Assembly: GCF_040361275.1 (NCBI RefSeq)
Contig: NZ_APNH01000003.1
Coordinates: 1-64,000, forward strand
Length of the DNA stretch: 64,000 nt
From: Salinisphaera sp. T31B1
GTDB lineage: Bacteria; Pseudomonadota; Gammaproteobacteria; Nevskiales; Salinisphaeraceae
Direction: 5' to 3'
Position 1 is the stretch's first letter; each line of letters begins with the position of its first letter. The notes beneath the pieces were generated by a model, which saw only the letters and a program-made list of their open reading frames with translations, made no database searches and had not been told where the DNA came from. Position numbers and translations under genes: made by a program. Below are positions 36,652 to 45,820 of this stretch, piece by piece.

Positions 36652-37650
36652 TCAGTGTTCGGCGATGCCGGGGGTGAACAGGATCTTGCCGGTCCGTGCG
36701 CTGTCCTGAAGCGCCTTGAAAGCCGCCTTGTAGTGCGACAGATCGTAGGTGCCGTAGACATCGGCGCGCAGACGGCCTTCCCGCAACATGTCGGCGAGCT
36801 CTTCGATGCGCTGGCGGACGCGCTCGGGCCCGACCTGTGCTATCCAGCGGGTCAGCCAGAAACCGCGTACGTCGATTCCCCGAAACACGAGGTCCTGGGC
36901 CGGTACGTCACAGGGCGCGCCGGCCATGGCACCGTAGTTGACGAGCTGCCCGCCGTCGGAGAGTGCGCCGGCCAGTGCCGCGGTCGCTGGTCCACCGACG
37001 GCGTCCAGCGCCAGCGGCGTGCTCAGCCCACCGGTTACGGCGAGGATGTCGGCGGCGAGATTCTGGCCCCGATCCACGATGACTTCGGTCGCCCCGCGTT
37101 CCTTCAGGCGCATGATCAACCCGCCGCCACGCCGTACGATGGCCACCGTGCGCAGATTCCGTCGGCTGGCGATCTCGAGCACGTACTGGCCGACCGCGGA
37201 GTTGGCGGCATTGAGCAACACCCAGTCATCGGCGGCCAGCTTGGTGATGTCGCTGAGCAGCGCCGAAGCAGTCAGTGGATTCACGGCCAGCATTGCCAGC
37301 TGTAGCGGGTCGACGTCGTCGGGCAGTGCGAACAGCCCGGTCGCGTCCACCGTGACTTCCTGTGCCCAGCTGCCGTGGCCGAGCGGCAACAGCACCACAT
37401 CGTCGAGCTTCAGGTGCGACACGGCCTCGCCTTTCTCGACCACGCGGCCTACACCCTCGAGCCCCGGTGTGGCCGGCAGTTCGGGCCGATATCCGTATTC
37501 ACCGCTGATCAGCAACAGGTCGGCCGGGTTGATCGGCGCGGCCTCGACCCGCAGGCGTACTTCGCCCGCCTCGGGACCCCGGCTGGGGCCATCGACCAGG
37601 CTCAGCGCGTCCTTCGGACGGCCGAATTTCGAAAATTCAAGCTTTTTCAA
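36652..37650 (-). CDS. MDR-family reductase, MECR (trans-2-enoyl-CoA reductase)-like
   Basis: The 332-aa product is a zinc-free medium-chain dehydrogenase/reductase. The GroES-like part shows EAAPINPADLLLISGEYGYRPELPATPGLEGVG, and the Rossmann part LLNAANSAVGQYVLEIASRRNLRTVAIVRR. The PINPAD and NAANSxVGQ motifs are those of mitochondrial/bacterial 2-enoyl thioester reductases, which finish a fatty-acid elongation cycle with NADPH. A quinone-reductase role cannot be excluded. It is convergent with the phasin gene. Confidence 0.85.
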   Translation of the reverse strand: MKKLEFSKFGRPKDALSLVDGPSRGPEAGEVRLRVEAAPINPADLLLISGEYGYRPELPATPGLEGVGRVVEKGEAVSHLKLDDVVLLPLGHGSWAQEVTVDATGLFALPDDVDPLQLAMLAVNPLTASALLSDITKLAADDWVLLNAANSAVGQYVLEIASRRNLRTVAIVRRGGGLIMRLKERGATEVIVDRGQNLAADILAVTGGLSTPLALDAVGGPATAALAGALSDGGQLVNYGAMAGAPCDVPAQDLVFRGIDVRGFWLTRWIAQVGPERVRQRIEELADMLREGRLRADVYGTYDLSHYKAAFKALQDSARTGKILFTPGIAEH

Positions 37651-37992
37651 TCAAGTCTCCAGACGTCTCGCGCATTCGGCCCAGCGTGCATGCCTCTGGG
37701 GGAGCCAGCGGGGCCGATCAAATCACGGGTCTGGCGATGACCAGGCCCGGTCCCACAATCCAGTTTACCAGTGCCACGGCGCGGCGGCAGTGTTGCCGGG
37801 CGGGCGAGTGACGGCGCGCTTATCGCGCGATACCGGCCGTGCGTTACGCGTAGGATCGGCGTGCTGATATCGGACAGCCAGCAGCGTCGGATTGACGCAG
37901 CGTGGTGATGTTCAGCGATGTGCGCGGGGATTGCTGACGGGGCCGCGGGATGCGCTCGCTGAATCGGGCCGATTCTGAATCAGAGCAGCGGA
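37651..37992. other. 342-bp intergenic stretch
   Basis: The stretch lies between the reductase start and the folE2 stop, both on the minus strand. It is GC-rich, without a convincing reading frame, RNA gene, terminator or repeat. A minus-strand promoter for the reductase is expected near 37680 but no clear one was seen. Confidence 0.5.
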
Positions 37993-38856
37993 TCAGCCGG
38001 TCGGTGCGTCCTTGTCGTATTCGATCATCGCGTAGGCGGAGTGGTTATGAATCGACTCGAAATTCTCCGACTCCACCACGTAGTAGCGGAAGCGATCGTC
38101 GTCGTTGAGGCGCTTGGCGATATCGCGCACCACGTCCTCGACGAATTTCGGATTTTCGTAGGCGCGCTCGGTCACGGCCTTTTCGTCCACCCGCTTGAGG
38201 ATGCCGTACAGTTCACAGGAGCCTTCCGACTCGGCGATATCGACCAGTTCTTCCAGCCAGAAGAATGAATCGGCGCGTACGCGGATGGTGATCAACGAGC
38301 GCTGGTTATGGGCGCCGTAGTCGGAGATGTCCTTGGAGCAGGGGCACAGCGTGGTGACCGGTACCTTGACCTCGACATACAGATCCGTCCGCGAACCGCG
38401 CTGGTCGCCGATGAAACGCACGTTGTAATCCATCACACCCTTTTCGCGCGTGACCGGGGCGTACTTGTCGACGAAGTAGGGAAAGGCCATCTCGATATGG
38501 CCGTTGTCGGCTTCCAGGCGCTCGGTCATCTCGCCGAGCATGGCCTTGAACGATTCGACGGTGATCTGATGTTCGTGCGCGTTGAGGATCTGCACGAACC
38601 GGGACATGTGAGTGCCCTTGAAATGGTGGGGGAGGTTCACGAACATCCCGAACGTGGCGACGGTGCTCTGATGACCGCCGACCCGCTGCGCGATCGAGAC
38701 CGGATGACGGATATCGCAGATGCCGACCTTGTTGATGGCCAGTTCGCGCGGGTCGGTACGACCCTGTACGTCTTCGATCTGGTCGCTGGTCAACTGACCC
38801 CGACCGTTGTCGGCCGCGCTCGCGCGCTCGCTCTGGGTTTTTGCAACGCTGCTCAT
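37993..38856 (-). CDS. folE2: GTP cyclohydrolase IB (FolE2)
   Basis: FolE2 makes dihydroneopterin triphosphate from GTP for folate and queuosine synthesis. It is the metal-promiscuous alternative to zinc-dependent FolE. The 287-aa product has the family motif [13 protein letters not shown] (C171, C173), the N-terminal [24 protein letters not shown] and the C-terminal [15 protein letters not shown]. In many bacteria folE2 is Zur-regulated, but no clear Zur palindrome was seen upstream. Confidence 0.95.
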   Translation of the reverse strand: MSSVAKTQSERASAADNGRGQLTSDQIEDVQGRTDPRELAINKVGICDIRHPVSIAQRVGGHQSTVATFGMFVNLPHHFKGTHMSRFVQILNAHEHQITVESFKAMLGEMTERLEADNGHIEMAFPYFVDKYAPVTREKGVMDYNVRFIGDQRGSRTDLYVEVKVPVTTLCPCSKDISDYGAHNQRSLITIRVRADSFFWLEELVDIAESEGSCELYGILKRVDEKAVTERAYENPKFVEDVVRDIAKRLNDDDRFRYYVVESENFESIHNHSAYAMIEYDKDAPTG

Positions 38857-39125
38857 CTGGATGCCATCCGGGTCAAAACAAGTCGGCCGGCTGCCGAATC
38901 GAGCCGGGCATCATAGCGCGCGGGCACAGTCTCGACAAAGCCGTTATCTGCCGGTCAATGGGGACGAGGGCTGGCCCGTACAAGTACCTCATCCGGTTCG
39001 CCGTGTCGCGACGCCGGCGATTGGTACTATCCGCAGCCGTGGTTCCCCGGCACCGGCGGAAGATTCAGCCAACCGGTGCGTCGACTCTGCCCGCGGCGGG
39101 CAGGGCGCGGACGGTCAGGGCCGTA

Positions 39126-39497
<372 letters not shown>

Positions 39498-39630
39498 TCA
39501 TGCTGGTCGCCAAAGGCGTGTAACCGGCAGTGGCGTGGCGCCCCATGCTCGGTTTACCGTGAGGTGTGCGACCAGCGTGCAGCATAGCGCGGCGGGCGAG
39601 GGCGATCTATCAACAGGGACAGGACGATCA

Positions 39631-41643
39631 ATGAATTACCTTGTGACCGGCGCGACCGGGTTCATCGGACGTTTTCTTATCGAGAAACTGCTGGAGCGGC
39701 GCGGGGCGACGGTCTACGTACTGATGCGTCGCGCCAGCGCAGATCGTTTTGCGGGTCTGCGCGAACGGCTGGGCGCCACCGATACCCAGCTGGTACCGGT
39801 CTGGGGTGACATTACCCGCCGTGGCGTCATCGACTCGGAAGCGCTGACGCATCTGACCGGGCGCATCGATCACGTGTTTCATCTGGCCGCGGTGTACGAC
39901 ATGAGCATGTCGGATGCCCAGGCCAACCGGGTCAACAACGAAGGCACGGCGAACATCGTCGCCCTGGCCGGGGCGCTGGCCAACGAGGCCGCTACCAAAC
40001 CCTGTTTCCACCATGTCTCGTCGGTGGCGATCGCCGGGGCGGACTACCAGGGCGTGTTCACCGACCAGATGTTCGATGAAGGCCAGACGGTGCGCCACCC
40101 CTATTACCGCACCAAGTTCCAGTCCGAAGGCATCGTGCGCGAACATTGCAAGGTGCCGTGGCGGGTTTACCGGCCGGGGATGGTCGTCGGTCACTCCGAA
40201 ACCGGCGAGATGGACAAGGTCGACGGGCCCTATTATTTCTTCAAGCCGATCAAGCGGATTCGCGACAACATTCCGAAATGGCTGCCGCTGGTTGGTATCG
40301 AGGGCGGCCAGATGCCGGTCGCGCCGGTGGACTACGTCGTCGATGCCATGGTCCATATCGCGCACAAGAAGAATCTGGACGGCAAGGCGTTCTTCCTGAT
40401 TCAACACGAGCCGCCGAGCGCCGGGCGCATGCTGCGTATATTCCTGCGCGCGGCGCACGGTCCGGATATCGTGCGCAATCTGCCGACCCATGAATGGCCT
40501 GCCTCGATCGAGCATCAGCTCAAGCGGCTGGCGTCGTCGCTGCCGTTGGCCGAGTGGATGGAGAAGCGCCTGTCGAAGACGCTGGGCGTGCCGCTGTCGA
40601 TTCTGGGGTACGTGAACAATCGCGCGGTGTTCGACGACGTCAACACGCGGGCCGCGCTCAAGGGTAGCGGCATTCACTGTCCGCCCCTGGCCGACTACGC
40701 CGAGACGCTCTGGCGATTCTGGGAAATGCACATGGATTGCGACGTGCACGTGCCCGAAGCACTGCTGCGCCGCATGAACGGCAAGGTCGTGGTCATCACC
40801 GGCGCTTCCAGCGGCATCGGCTTCATGGCGGCCAAGAAACTGGCACGGGCAGGTGCCAAGGTATGCATGGTCGCGCGCACGCCCGAAAAGCTGGAGGAGA
40901 CCCGTCACATCATCCAGAAGATGGGCGGCGAGGCGTTTGCCTATCCATGTGACCTGAACAAGATCGAGGCCATTGACGAGTGCACGCGCCAGATTCTCGT
41001 CGATCATCATCATGTCGATGTATTGATCAACAACGCCGGCCATTCGATACGTCGCTCGGTATTCGAGTCGCTCAACCGGTTCCACGACTACGAGCGCACG
41101 ATGCAGCTGAACTATTTCGGCGCCATTCGCATGATATTCAACCTGCTGCCCTCGATGGCCAAGCGGCGAGCCGGCCATATCATCAACATCTCTAGCATCG
41201 GTTGTCTGACCAATGTTCCGCGGTTTTCGGCCTATGTAGCTTCGAAATCGGCGCTGGACGCGTTTTCGCGCTGTCTGTCGCCCGAGGTGGCCTCGCGCAA
41301 TATCAATCTCACCACCATCTACATGCCGCTGGTGCGCACGCCGATGATCGCGCCCACTAAGATCTACGATTACGTGCCCACGCTGACGCCGGAGCAGGCC
41401 GGCGACATGATCGTGGCCGCCATCCTGGAAAAACCCAAGCGCATCGCTTCGCCGCTGGGCACCACCGCACAGATCAGCTATGCGTTGTGGCCCAAGGTCA
41501 ACGACTTCGTGCTGCACAAGGCGTTTCACATGTTCCCGTCGTCGAAGGCCGCGCGCGGGCGCAAGGGTCTACGCGAAGCCGACGAAAAACCCAATATCCC
41601 TGGACGGGTGCTGGCCGCCCTGTTGCCTGGGCCTTACTGGTAG
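39631..41643 (+). CDS. Two-domain fatty acyl-CoA/ACP reductase (alcohol-forming)
   Basis: The 670-aa product fuses two extended SDR modules. The N-terminal one has GATGFIG (7-13) and HPYYRTK. The C-terminal one has GASSGIG (391-397) and a Y535-x3-K539 catalytic pair, with LINNAGHSIRRSVFESLNRFHDYERTMQLNYFG. Layout, length and many segments (YRPGMVVGHSETGEMDKVDGPYYFFK) closely match the Marinobacter fatty acyl reductase that makes fatty alcohols for wax esters. Its partner wax synthase is not in the window. Start ATG follows an AGGGACAGGAC stretch. Confidence 0.93.
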   Translation: MNYLVTGATGFIGRFLIEKLLERRGATVYVLMRRASADRFAGLRERLGATDTQLVPVWGDITRRGVIDSEALTHLTGRIDHVFHLAAVYDMSMSDAQANRVNNEGTANIVALAGALANEAATKPCFHHVSSVAIAGADYQGVFTDQMFDEGQTVRHPYYRTKFQSEGIVREHCKVPWRVYRPGMVVGHSETGEMDKVDGPYYFFKPIKRIRDNIPKWLPLVGIEGGQMPVAPVDYVVDAMVHIAHKKNLDGKAFFLIQHEPPSAGRMLRIFLRAAHGPDIVRNLPTHEWPASIEHQLKRLASSLPLAEWMEKRLSKTLGVPLSILGYVNNRAVFDDVNTRAALKGSGIHCPPLADYAETLWRFWEMHMDCDVHVPEALLRRMNGKVVVITGASSGIGFMAAKKLARAGAKVCMVARTPEKLEETRHIIQKMGGEAFAYPCDLNKIEAIDECTRQILVDHHHVDVLINNAGHSIRRSVFESLNRFHDYERTMQLNYFGAIRMIFNLLPSMAKRRAGHIINISSIGCLTNVPRFSAYVASKSALDAFSRCLSPEVASRNINLTTIYMPLVRTPMIAPTKIYDYVPTLTPEQAGDMIVAAILEKPKRIASPLGTTAQISYALWPKVNDFVLHKAFHMFPSSKAARGRKGLREADEKPNIPGRVLAALLPGPYW

Positions 41644-41662
41644 GCCCGAGCCGGCCGCCGAT

Positions 41663-41696
41663 ACGAAAAAGCCGCCTTGAAGGGCGGCTTTTTCGT
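41663..41696. terminator. Bidirectional terminator, 14-bp stem
   Basis: ACGAAAAAGCCGCC (41663-41676) and GGCGGCTTTTTCGT (41683-41696) are perfectly complementary with a 6-nt loop. It ends the fatty acyl reductase transcript (+) and the converging DAHP synthase transcript (-). Confidence 0.92.
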
Positions 41697-41724
41697 GCGT
41701 GCTGACTCGTTGGTCGGCGTGTGC

Positions 41725-42804
41725 TCAGTCGCCGTTGTCGGCGTTGCGCAGGTCGCGTCGCTCGGCCACCGATCGGGCGAGCTGGGCCAGCAGTTTCTCG
41801 GTATCGGCCCAGTGCAGACAGGCATCGGTGATGGACACCCCGTATTCGGGTTTCACGCCCGGCACCAGCTTCTGATTACCCTCGTTCAGGTGCGACTCGA
41901 TCATCACACCGAAGATCGCGCGGCTGCCGGCGGCCAGCTGCCCGCCTACGTCGTCGCCGACTTCCAGCTGCTTCTTGTGCTGCTTTCGGCTGTTGGCATG
42001 CGAGAAGTCGATCATCAGGCGGCCGGGCAGCTGTGCCTGCTCGAGCAGAGCGACGGCTGCGGCTACCGAATCTGCGTCGTAGTTCGGTCCGTTGGAGCCG
42101 CCGCGCAGGATGATATGCGTATCTCGGTTGCCCTCGGTGGCGAAGATCGCCCACTCGCCGGGCTTGGTCAGCGACAGGAAGTGATGCGGATGATGCGCGG
42201 CGCCGACCGCATCCACCGCGATCTTGATCGAACCGCCGGTGCCGTTCTTGAAGCCGACGGGGCACGACAGCCCCGAGGCGAGCTCGCGATGGCCCTGGGA
42301 TTCGGTCGTGCGTGCGCCGATCGCGCCCCAGGAGACGAGGTCCGCCAGATATTGCGGTGTGGTCAGATCAAGGAACTCCACGCCGGCTGGAATGCCGTCC
42401 TCGGCCAGCCGCCAGAGAAGCTCGCGCGCCTGACGAATACCCTTGTTGATCTTGAAGGAGTCATCCAGATCGGGGTCGTTGATCAGCCCTTTCCAGCCGA
42501 CGGTGGTGCGCGGCTTTTCGAAGTACACGCGCATGACGATCAGCAGATCGTCGCCGAAGCGATCGCGTGCCGCCTTGAGCTTGGCGGCATATTCGAGCGC
42601 GGCATCGATATCGTGGATCGAGCAGGGCCCAACCACCACGAGCAGGCGATCGTCCCGACCATGCAGGACGTCCTGGATCGCCTCGCGAGCATCGTGCACG
42701 GTCTCCGACGCGGTCTCGGTCACGGGGAACTCCTCGCGCAGATCCTGCGAAGAGACCATCTTCTGGGTGCCGGTGATACGGAGGTTGTCGGTTTCGTACA
42801 TCAT
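41725..42804 (-). CDS. aroG: 3-deoxy-7-phosphoheptulonate (DAHP) synthase, AroG/AroF type
   Basis: This enzyme condenses PEP and erythrose-4-phosphate, the first step of aromatic amino-acid synthesis. The start at MMYETDNLRITGTQ (42804) matches the E. coli AroG N-terminus; in-frame codons reach 42843 without a better start. The 359-aa product has DRLLVVVGPCSIHDIDAALEYA, RVYFEKPRTTVGWKGLINDP, GARTTESQGHRELASGLSCPVGFKNGT and IMIDFSHANSRKQ-like motifs. It belongs to the class I alpha family, usually feedback-regulated by an aromatic amino acid. Which one is not readable. Confidence 0.95.
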   Translation of the reverse strand: MMYETDNLRITGTQKMVSSQDLREEFPVTETASETVHDAREAIQDVLHGRDDRLLVVVGPCSIHDIDAALEYAAKLKAARDRFGDDLLIVMRVYFEKPRTTVGWKGLINDPDLDDSFKINKGIRQARELLWRLAEDGIPAGVEFLDLTTPQYLADLVSWGAIGARTTESQGHRELASGLSCPVGFKNGTGGSIKIAVDAVGAAHHPHHFLSLTKPGEWAIFATEGNRDTHIILRGGSNGPNYDADSVAAAVALLEQAQLPGRLMIDFSHANSRKQHKKQLEVGDDVGGQLAAGSRAIFGVMIESHLNEGNQKLVPGVKPEYGVSITDACLHWADTEKLLAQLARSVAERRDLRNADNGD

Positions 42805-43435
42805 GAATTGGGCCAGTCCGGGCGCAAACGCCGGGTAAAACAAGGCCAGGAGTCTAGCAGAGGTCGTACGCGGTGGGTTCGTGACCTGCCGTATCGTTCA
42901 ATTCCGTGGGTGTACGGCGTAGCCATGCGAGCTGTGCGGCCGCGACGAACGCCGTTCCGGCAAGTGTGTATCGCAGCGCGGGGTGAGCGGCGTCGTTCCG
43001 CGCATCGGTGAATAATGAGGCTCAAGACGCGAATTTCGTAGCCACTGCGGCGCTTTTACCCAATCGAGGAGCCGGTGGCCAAACCGCCGATCCGCAGGCG
43101 AGCTGGTCGATACGCTCGGCGCTAGCCCGGTAAACGCTCGAATGAACAACTGAATCGTGCAAGACGGGCGCACCGGCCGATGAACGAGACCGGCCCGCCG
43201 AATGGCGCGGGCCGGGCGCCGTATTCGGACGACCGACCGCGGATGTCGGTTGAGCGCAGCGCCGTGGATGACGCAGCCTCTTGTATTTGCGGAACAACAT
43301 ACCGCTATGCGGCATTATACATCTATTTGTATACGGGATACCGTTGACTGGATCAGTGCTGCGTGCTTACATCCGAACCATAAGCGCGGTCGTCGATTCG
43401 AGTCGATCGCATGATCACAACGAGGAGGAGATCTC
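42805..43435. other. 631-bp regulatory gap before the TRAP/CoA-transferase operon
   Basis: No convincing gene lies here. The left two thirds are GC-rich with a hairpin-forming GGCCCGCC repeat near 43190-43210. The right third (43281-43400) is AT-richer and holds a perfect TATACA/TGTATA inverted repeat, a CCGC-TAT-GCGG palindrome and a possible promoter (TTGACT near 43344 with TTACAT 17 nt on). The operon's GAGGAG ribosome-binding site lies just before 43436. Confidence 0.55.
43316..43333. promoter_or_regulatory. Operator-like inverted repeat upstream of the TRAP operon
   Basis: TATACA (43316-43321) and TGTATA (43328-43333) flank TCTATT, a perfect 6-6-6 inverted repeat. GntR/FCD regulators commonly bind GTATAC-containing palindromes near catabolic and TRAP operons. 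No regulator gene is adjacent, so the binder is unknown. Confidence 0.5.
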
Positions 43436-44566
43436 ATGGTCGGATTCAAAGGTTCGAACGCACCCTGGCGTGGATTGGCGACGGCGCTGGTGGGTGCCGG
43501 GCTGGTATTGAGTGCCGGCGCACAGGCCCGCCAGCTTACCTATGCCTCCTATCTGCCGCCGACCCATCCGACCAGTGAAGATGGTATCCAGAAGTTCATC
43601 GACATCGTTCAGGACAAGACCGACGATGAAGTGACTTTTGCGTTCTATCCCTCGGAAGCGGCCGCTTCGGCCAAGACCATGCTGTCGGCCATCAACGACC
43701 AGCTTATCGATGCCGGGTTCATCGTATCGGTGTATTTTCCGACCTCGTTGCCGGTGAATACGGTGCTTTCCGATCTGTCGTTCTTCAACGACGACAATGC
43801 GATCACGGCGGCCGCGGTCACCGACACGATTCTCAACGACTGTCCGCAGTGCCTGGACGAGTACAAGAAATACAATGTCCATTTCCTGGCGACTTATTCC
43901 ACGCCGCCGTATCAGGCGATGTGCAAGGCGCCGATGAAAAACGGCTTCGATCCCAAGGGGCTGCGCATGCGCGCCCCGGGTGCGGAAGTCGGTCGCTGGG
44001 TCAGCGAGATCGGCGGTGTGCCGGTCAACATTCCCAACAACGAGTCTTACGAAGCCATGGAACGCGGCCAGGTGGACTGCGTAATCGGCGCCGTGGCCTG
44101 GTTGAAGTCGCTGTCGCTGGGTGAAGTGGCACACAGCGTCGGTACGCTGCCAATGGGTGGTTTCCAGGGCGGGTCGCTGTTCAATATCTCCGAAGAGGTC
44201 TGGCAGGGCCTGGACGCCCAGACCCAGCACATCATGCAGGACGCGGCCCTCGAGGCGCTGGCATCGACGGTTTACTCGTACACGGCCGAAGAGAAAGAGG
44301 CCCGTGAAACCGCACTCAAGGACGGCGTGAATTTCGTCGACGCCTCGCCCGAACTGGTCAAGCAGCGCGACGAGTTCATGCAATCGCAGATCAAGCAGGC
44401 AGCTGCGACGGCCAGCTCGCGCGGCGTCAAGAACCCCGAGGCGATCGTACAGGCGTTTCTCGACAACATGGACAAGTGGCGTGCCCGTATCGAGGGCAAG
44501 AATCTGAGCGAACAGCAATACTACGAGTTGCTCAAGACGAACCTGCTCGCCGACGCCGGCAAGTGA
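43436..44566 (+). CDS. dctP: TRAP transporter substrate-binding protein (DctP family)
   Basis: The 376-aa periplasmic binding protein has a signal peptide (LATALVGAGLVLSAGAQAR). The TRAP pattern follows: YASYLPPTHPTSEDGIQKFIDIVQDKT, then GLRMRAPGAEVGRWVSEIGGVPVNIPNNESYEAMERGQVDCVIG. TRAP systems use ion gradients to import mainly carboxylates bound by this subunit. It is the first gene of a seven-gene operon; a 9-bp hairpin follows its stop and may raise its expression over the other genes. The ligand is unknown. Confidence 0.93.
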   Translation: MVGFKGSNAPWRGLATALVGAGLVLSAGAQARQLTYASYLPPTHPTSEDGIQKFIDIVQDKTDDEVTFAFYPSEAAASAKTMLSAINDQLIDAGFIVSVYFPTSLPVNTVLSDLSFFNDDNAITAAAVTDTILNDCPQCLDEYKKYNVHFLATYSTPPYQAMCKAPMKNGFDPKGLRMRAPGAEVGRWVSEIGGVPVNIPNNESYEAMERGQVDCVIGAVAWLKSLSLGEVAHSVGTLPMGGFQGGSLFNISEEVWQGLDAQTQHIMQDAALEALASTVYSYTAEEKEARETALKDGVNFVDASPELVKQRDEFMQSQIKQAAATASSRGVKNPEAIVQAFLDNMDKWRARIEGKNLSEQQYYELLKTNLLADAGK

Positions 44567-44574
44567 CGTAGTCT

Positions 44575-44597
44575 GGCCCGGCCGGGCTGGCCGGGCC
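44575..44597 (+). promoter_or_regulatory. Intercistronic hairpin after dctP
   Basis: GGCCCGGCC (44575-44583) and GGCCGGGCC (44589-44597) pair perfectly around a 5-nt loop with no T-run. This is typical of mRNA-stabilising or partial-termination stems that favour expression of a binding protein over downstream genes. Confidence 0.6.
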
Positions 44598-44620
44598 TCT
44601 CGGATAGGTCTGGGTGACGT

Positions 44621-45820
44621 ATGAGTAATGAGACGCTGCAACCCTACCGTGGGGTCAGGGTGCTGGATCTGGCTCAAGGTCTGGCCGGCCCTTATGCGGC
44701 CGGGATGCTGGCCGCCATGGGCGCGGACGTAGTCAAGGTCGAGCCGCCCGAAGGAGACTGGGCACGGCTGATGGGCGAGGTGCGCGAGGGCCACAGCACC
44801 ATGGGCCTGCCGGCGAACTGGGGCAAACGCGCGATTTGCGTGGACGCACGCCAGCCGGCCGGCAAGGCGGTGCTGCGGCGCCTGGCGGCGGAGGCGGATG
44901 TCGTGGTCGAGAGCTTTCGCCCGGGTGTCATGACCAAGCTCGGTCTGGACTACGCTTCGCTGGAGGCCGCGCGGCCCGGCATCGTGCTCGCTTCGATCTC
45001 CGGTTTTGGTCAGGATGGACCGTATGTGGCCCGGCCGGGCACCGATACCATCATTCAGGCGTTTTCGGGCATGGCGTCGATGAATCGCGATACCACGGGC
45101 ACGCCCCGCCGCGTGGGAATGCTCGCCGTGGATATGGTGACCGGCCTGTACGCCGGCTACGCCTTGTCGGCCGCCCTGTTCGACCAGCGCGTGCATGGTC
45201 AGGGGCGGCATCTGCAGATCTCGCTGCTGCAAGCGGCGGCCGCTTTCCAGATGACTGCGTCGTTGCAAAGCCAGATGCGTGACGGACGGGCCGGTACGCC
45301 GGTGACCTCGCCCTCGGGCTTCTATCCGACCCGCAATGGGATGATGGCTGTGGCCTGTCTGCGTGACGGCATGTTCCTCGCGCTTGCCGACGCACTGGAT
45401 CGGTCGCAGTGGGCGCACGATGCGCGCTACGCCGACAACGCCGGCCGCATTGCTCATAACGACGAGCTCAACGCCGAGCTGGCAGCCATCTTTGCCACGC
45501 GTGACCGCGAGGAGTGGATCGAGCGGCTCAACGCGGCCGGCGTGCTGTGCGGGCCGGTCAACGACTATGCCGACCTCGCCGGCGACCCGCAGGTGCAGCA
45601 CATGGGACTGTTCACCGAGATCGATACCCCCGGGCTGGGTCCGCTGCCTCTGGCGGGTTTGCCATGTGCCGGGTTGTCGCCGGCCGATCAGCGGCCGGAT
45701 CCGCCCATTGGCGGCCATACCCGTCAGGTGCTGGTCGAGGCCGGTTATACGCCCGAGGAGATCGGTTCGCTGATCGACAGCGGCGTGTGTCTGCATGCCG
45801 CCCAAGAGCAGACAAACTGA
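44621..45820 (+). CDS. Class III CoA-transferase (CaiB/BaiF family)
   Basis: The 399-aa product moves CoA between a donor acyl-CoA and a carboxylate. The N-terminal motif YRGVRVLDLAQGLAGPYAAGMLAAMGADVVKVEPPEGDW and RPGTDTIIQAFSGMASMNRD are family hallmarks. An Asp in the DMVTGLYAGYALSAALFDQ region is the likely nucleophile. It follows dctP and overlaps the next gene, so the imported acid is probably activated to a CoA thioester by this enzyme. Confidence 0.93.
   Translation: MSNETLQPYRGVRVLDLAQGLAGPYAAGMLAAMGADVVKVEPPEGDWARLMGEVREGHSTMGLPANWGKRAICVDARQPAGKAVLRRLAAEADVVVESFRPGVMTKLGLDYASLEAARPGIVLASISGFGQDGPYVARPGTDTIIQAFSGMASMNRDTTGTPRRVGMLAVDMVTGLYAGYALSAALFDQRVHGQGRHLQISLLQAAAAFQMTASLQSQMRDGRAGTPVTSPSGFYPTRNGMMAVACLRDGMFLALADALDRSQWAHDARYADNAGRIAHNDELNAELAAIFATRDREEWIERLNAAGVLCGPVNDYADLAGDPQVQHMGLFTEIDTPGLGPLPLAGLPCAGLSPADQRPDPPIGGHTRQVLVEAGYTPEEIGSLIDSGVCLHAAQEQTN

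Noticed and set aside
39628-41529. 633-codon minus-strand open frame opposite the fatty acyl reductase
   Set aside because: The plus-strand frame encodes clear SDR motifs in both halves; the antisense product is rich in His/Arg and resembles nothing known.
42805-43300. Search for tRNA or small RNA in the gap before dctP
   Set aside because: No T-loop (GGTTCGA-type) or cloverleaf arrangement was found; the hairpins are short GC palindromes.
43415-45805. 796-codon minus-strand open frame opposite dctP and the CoA-transferase
   Set aside because: It is a codon-bias shadow of two well-supported plus-strand genes, with composition typical of antisense frames.
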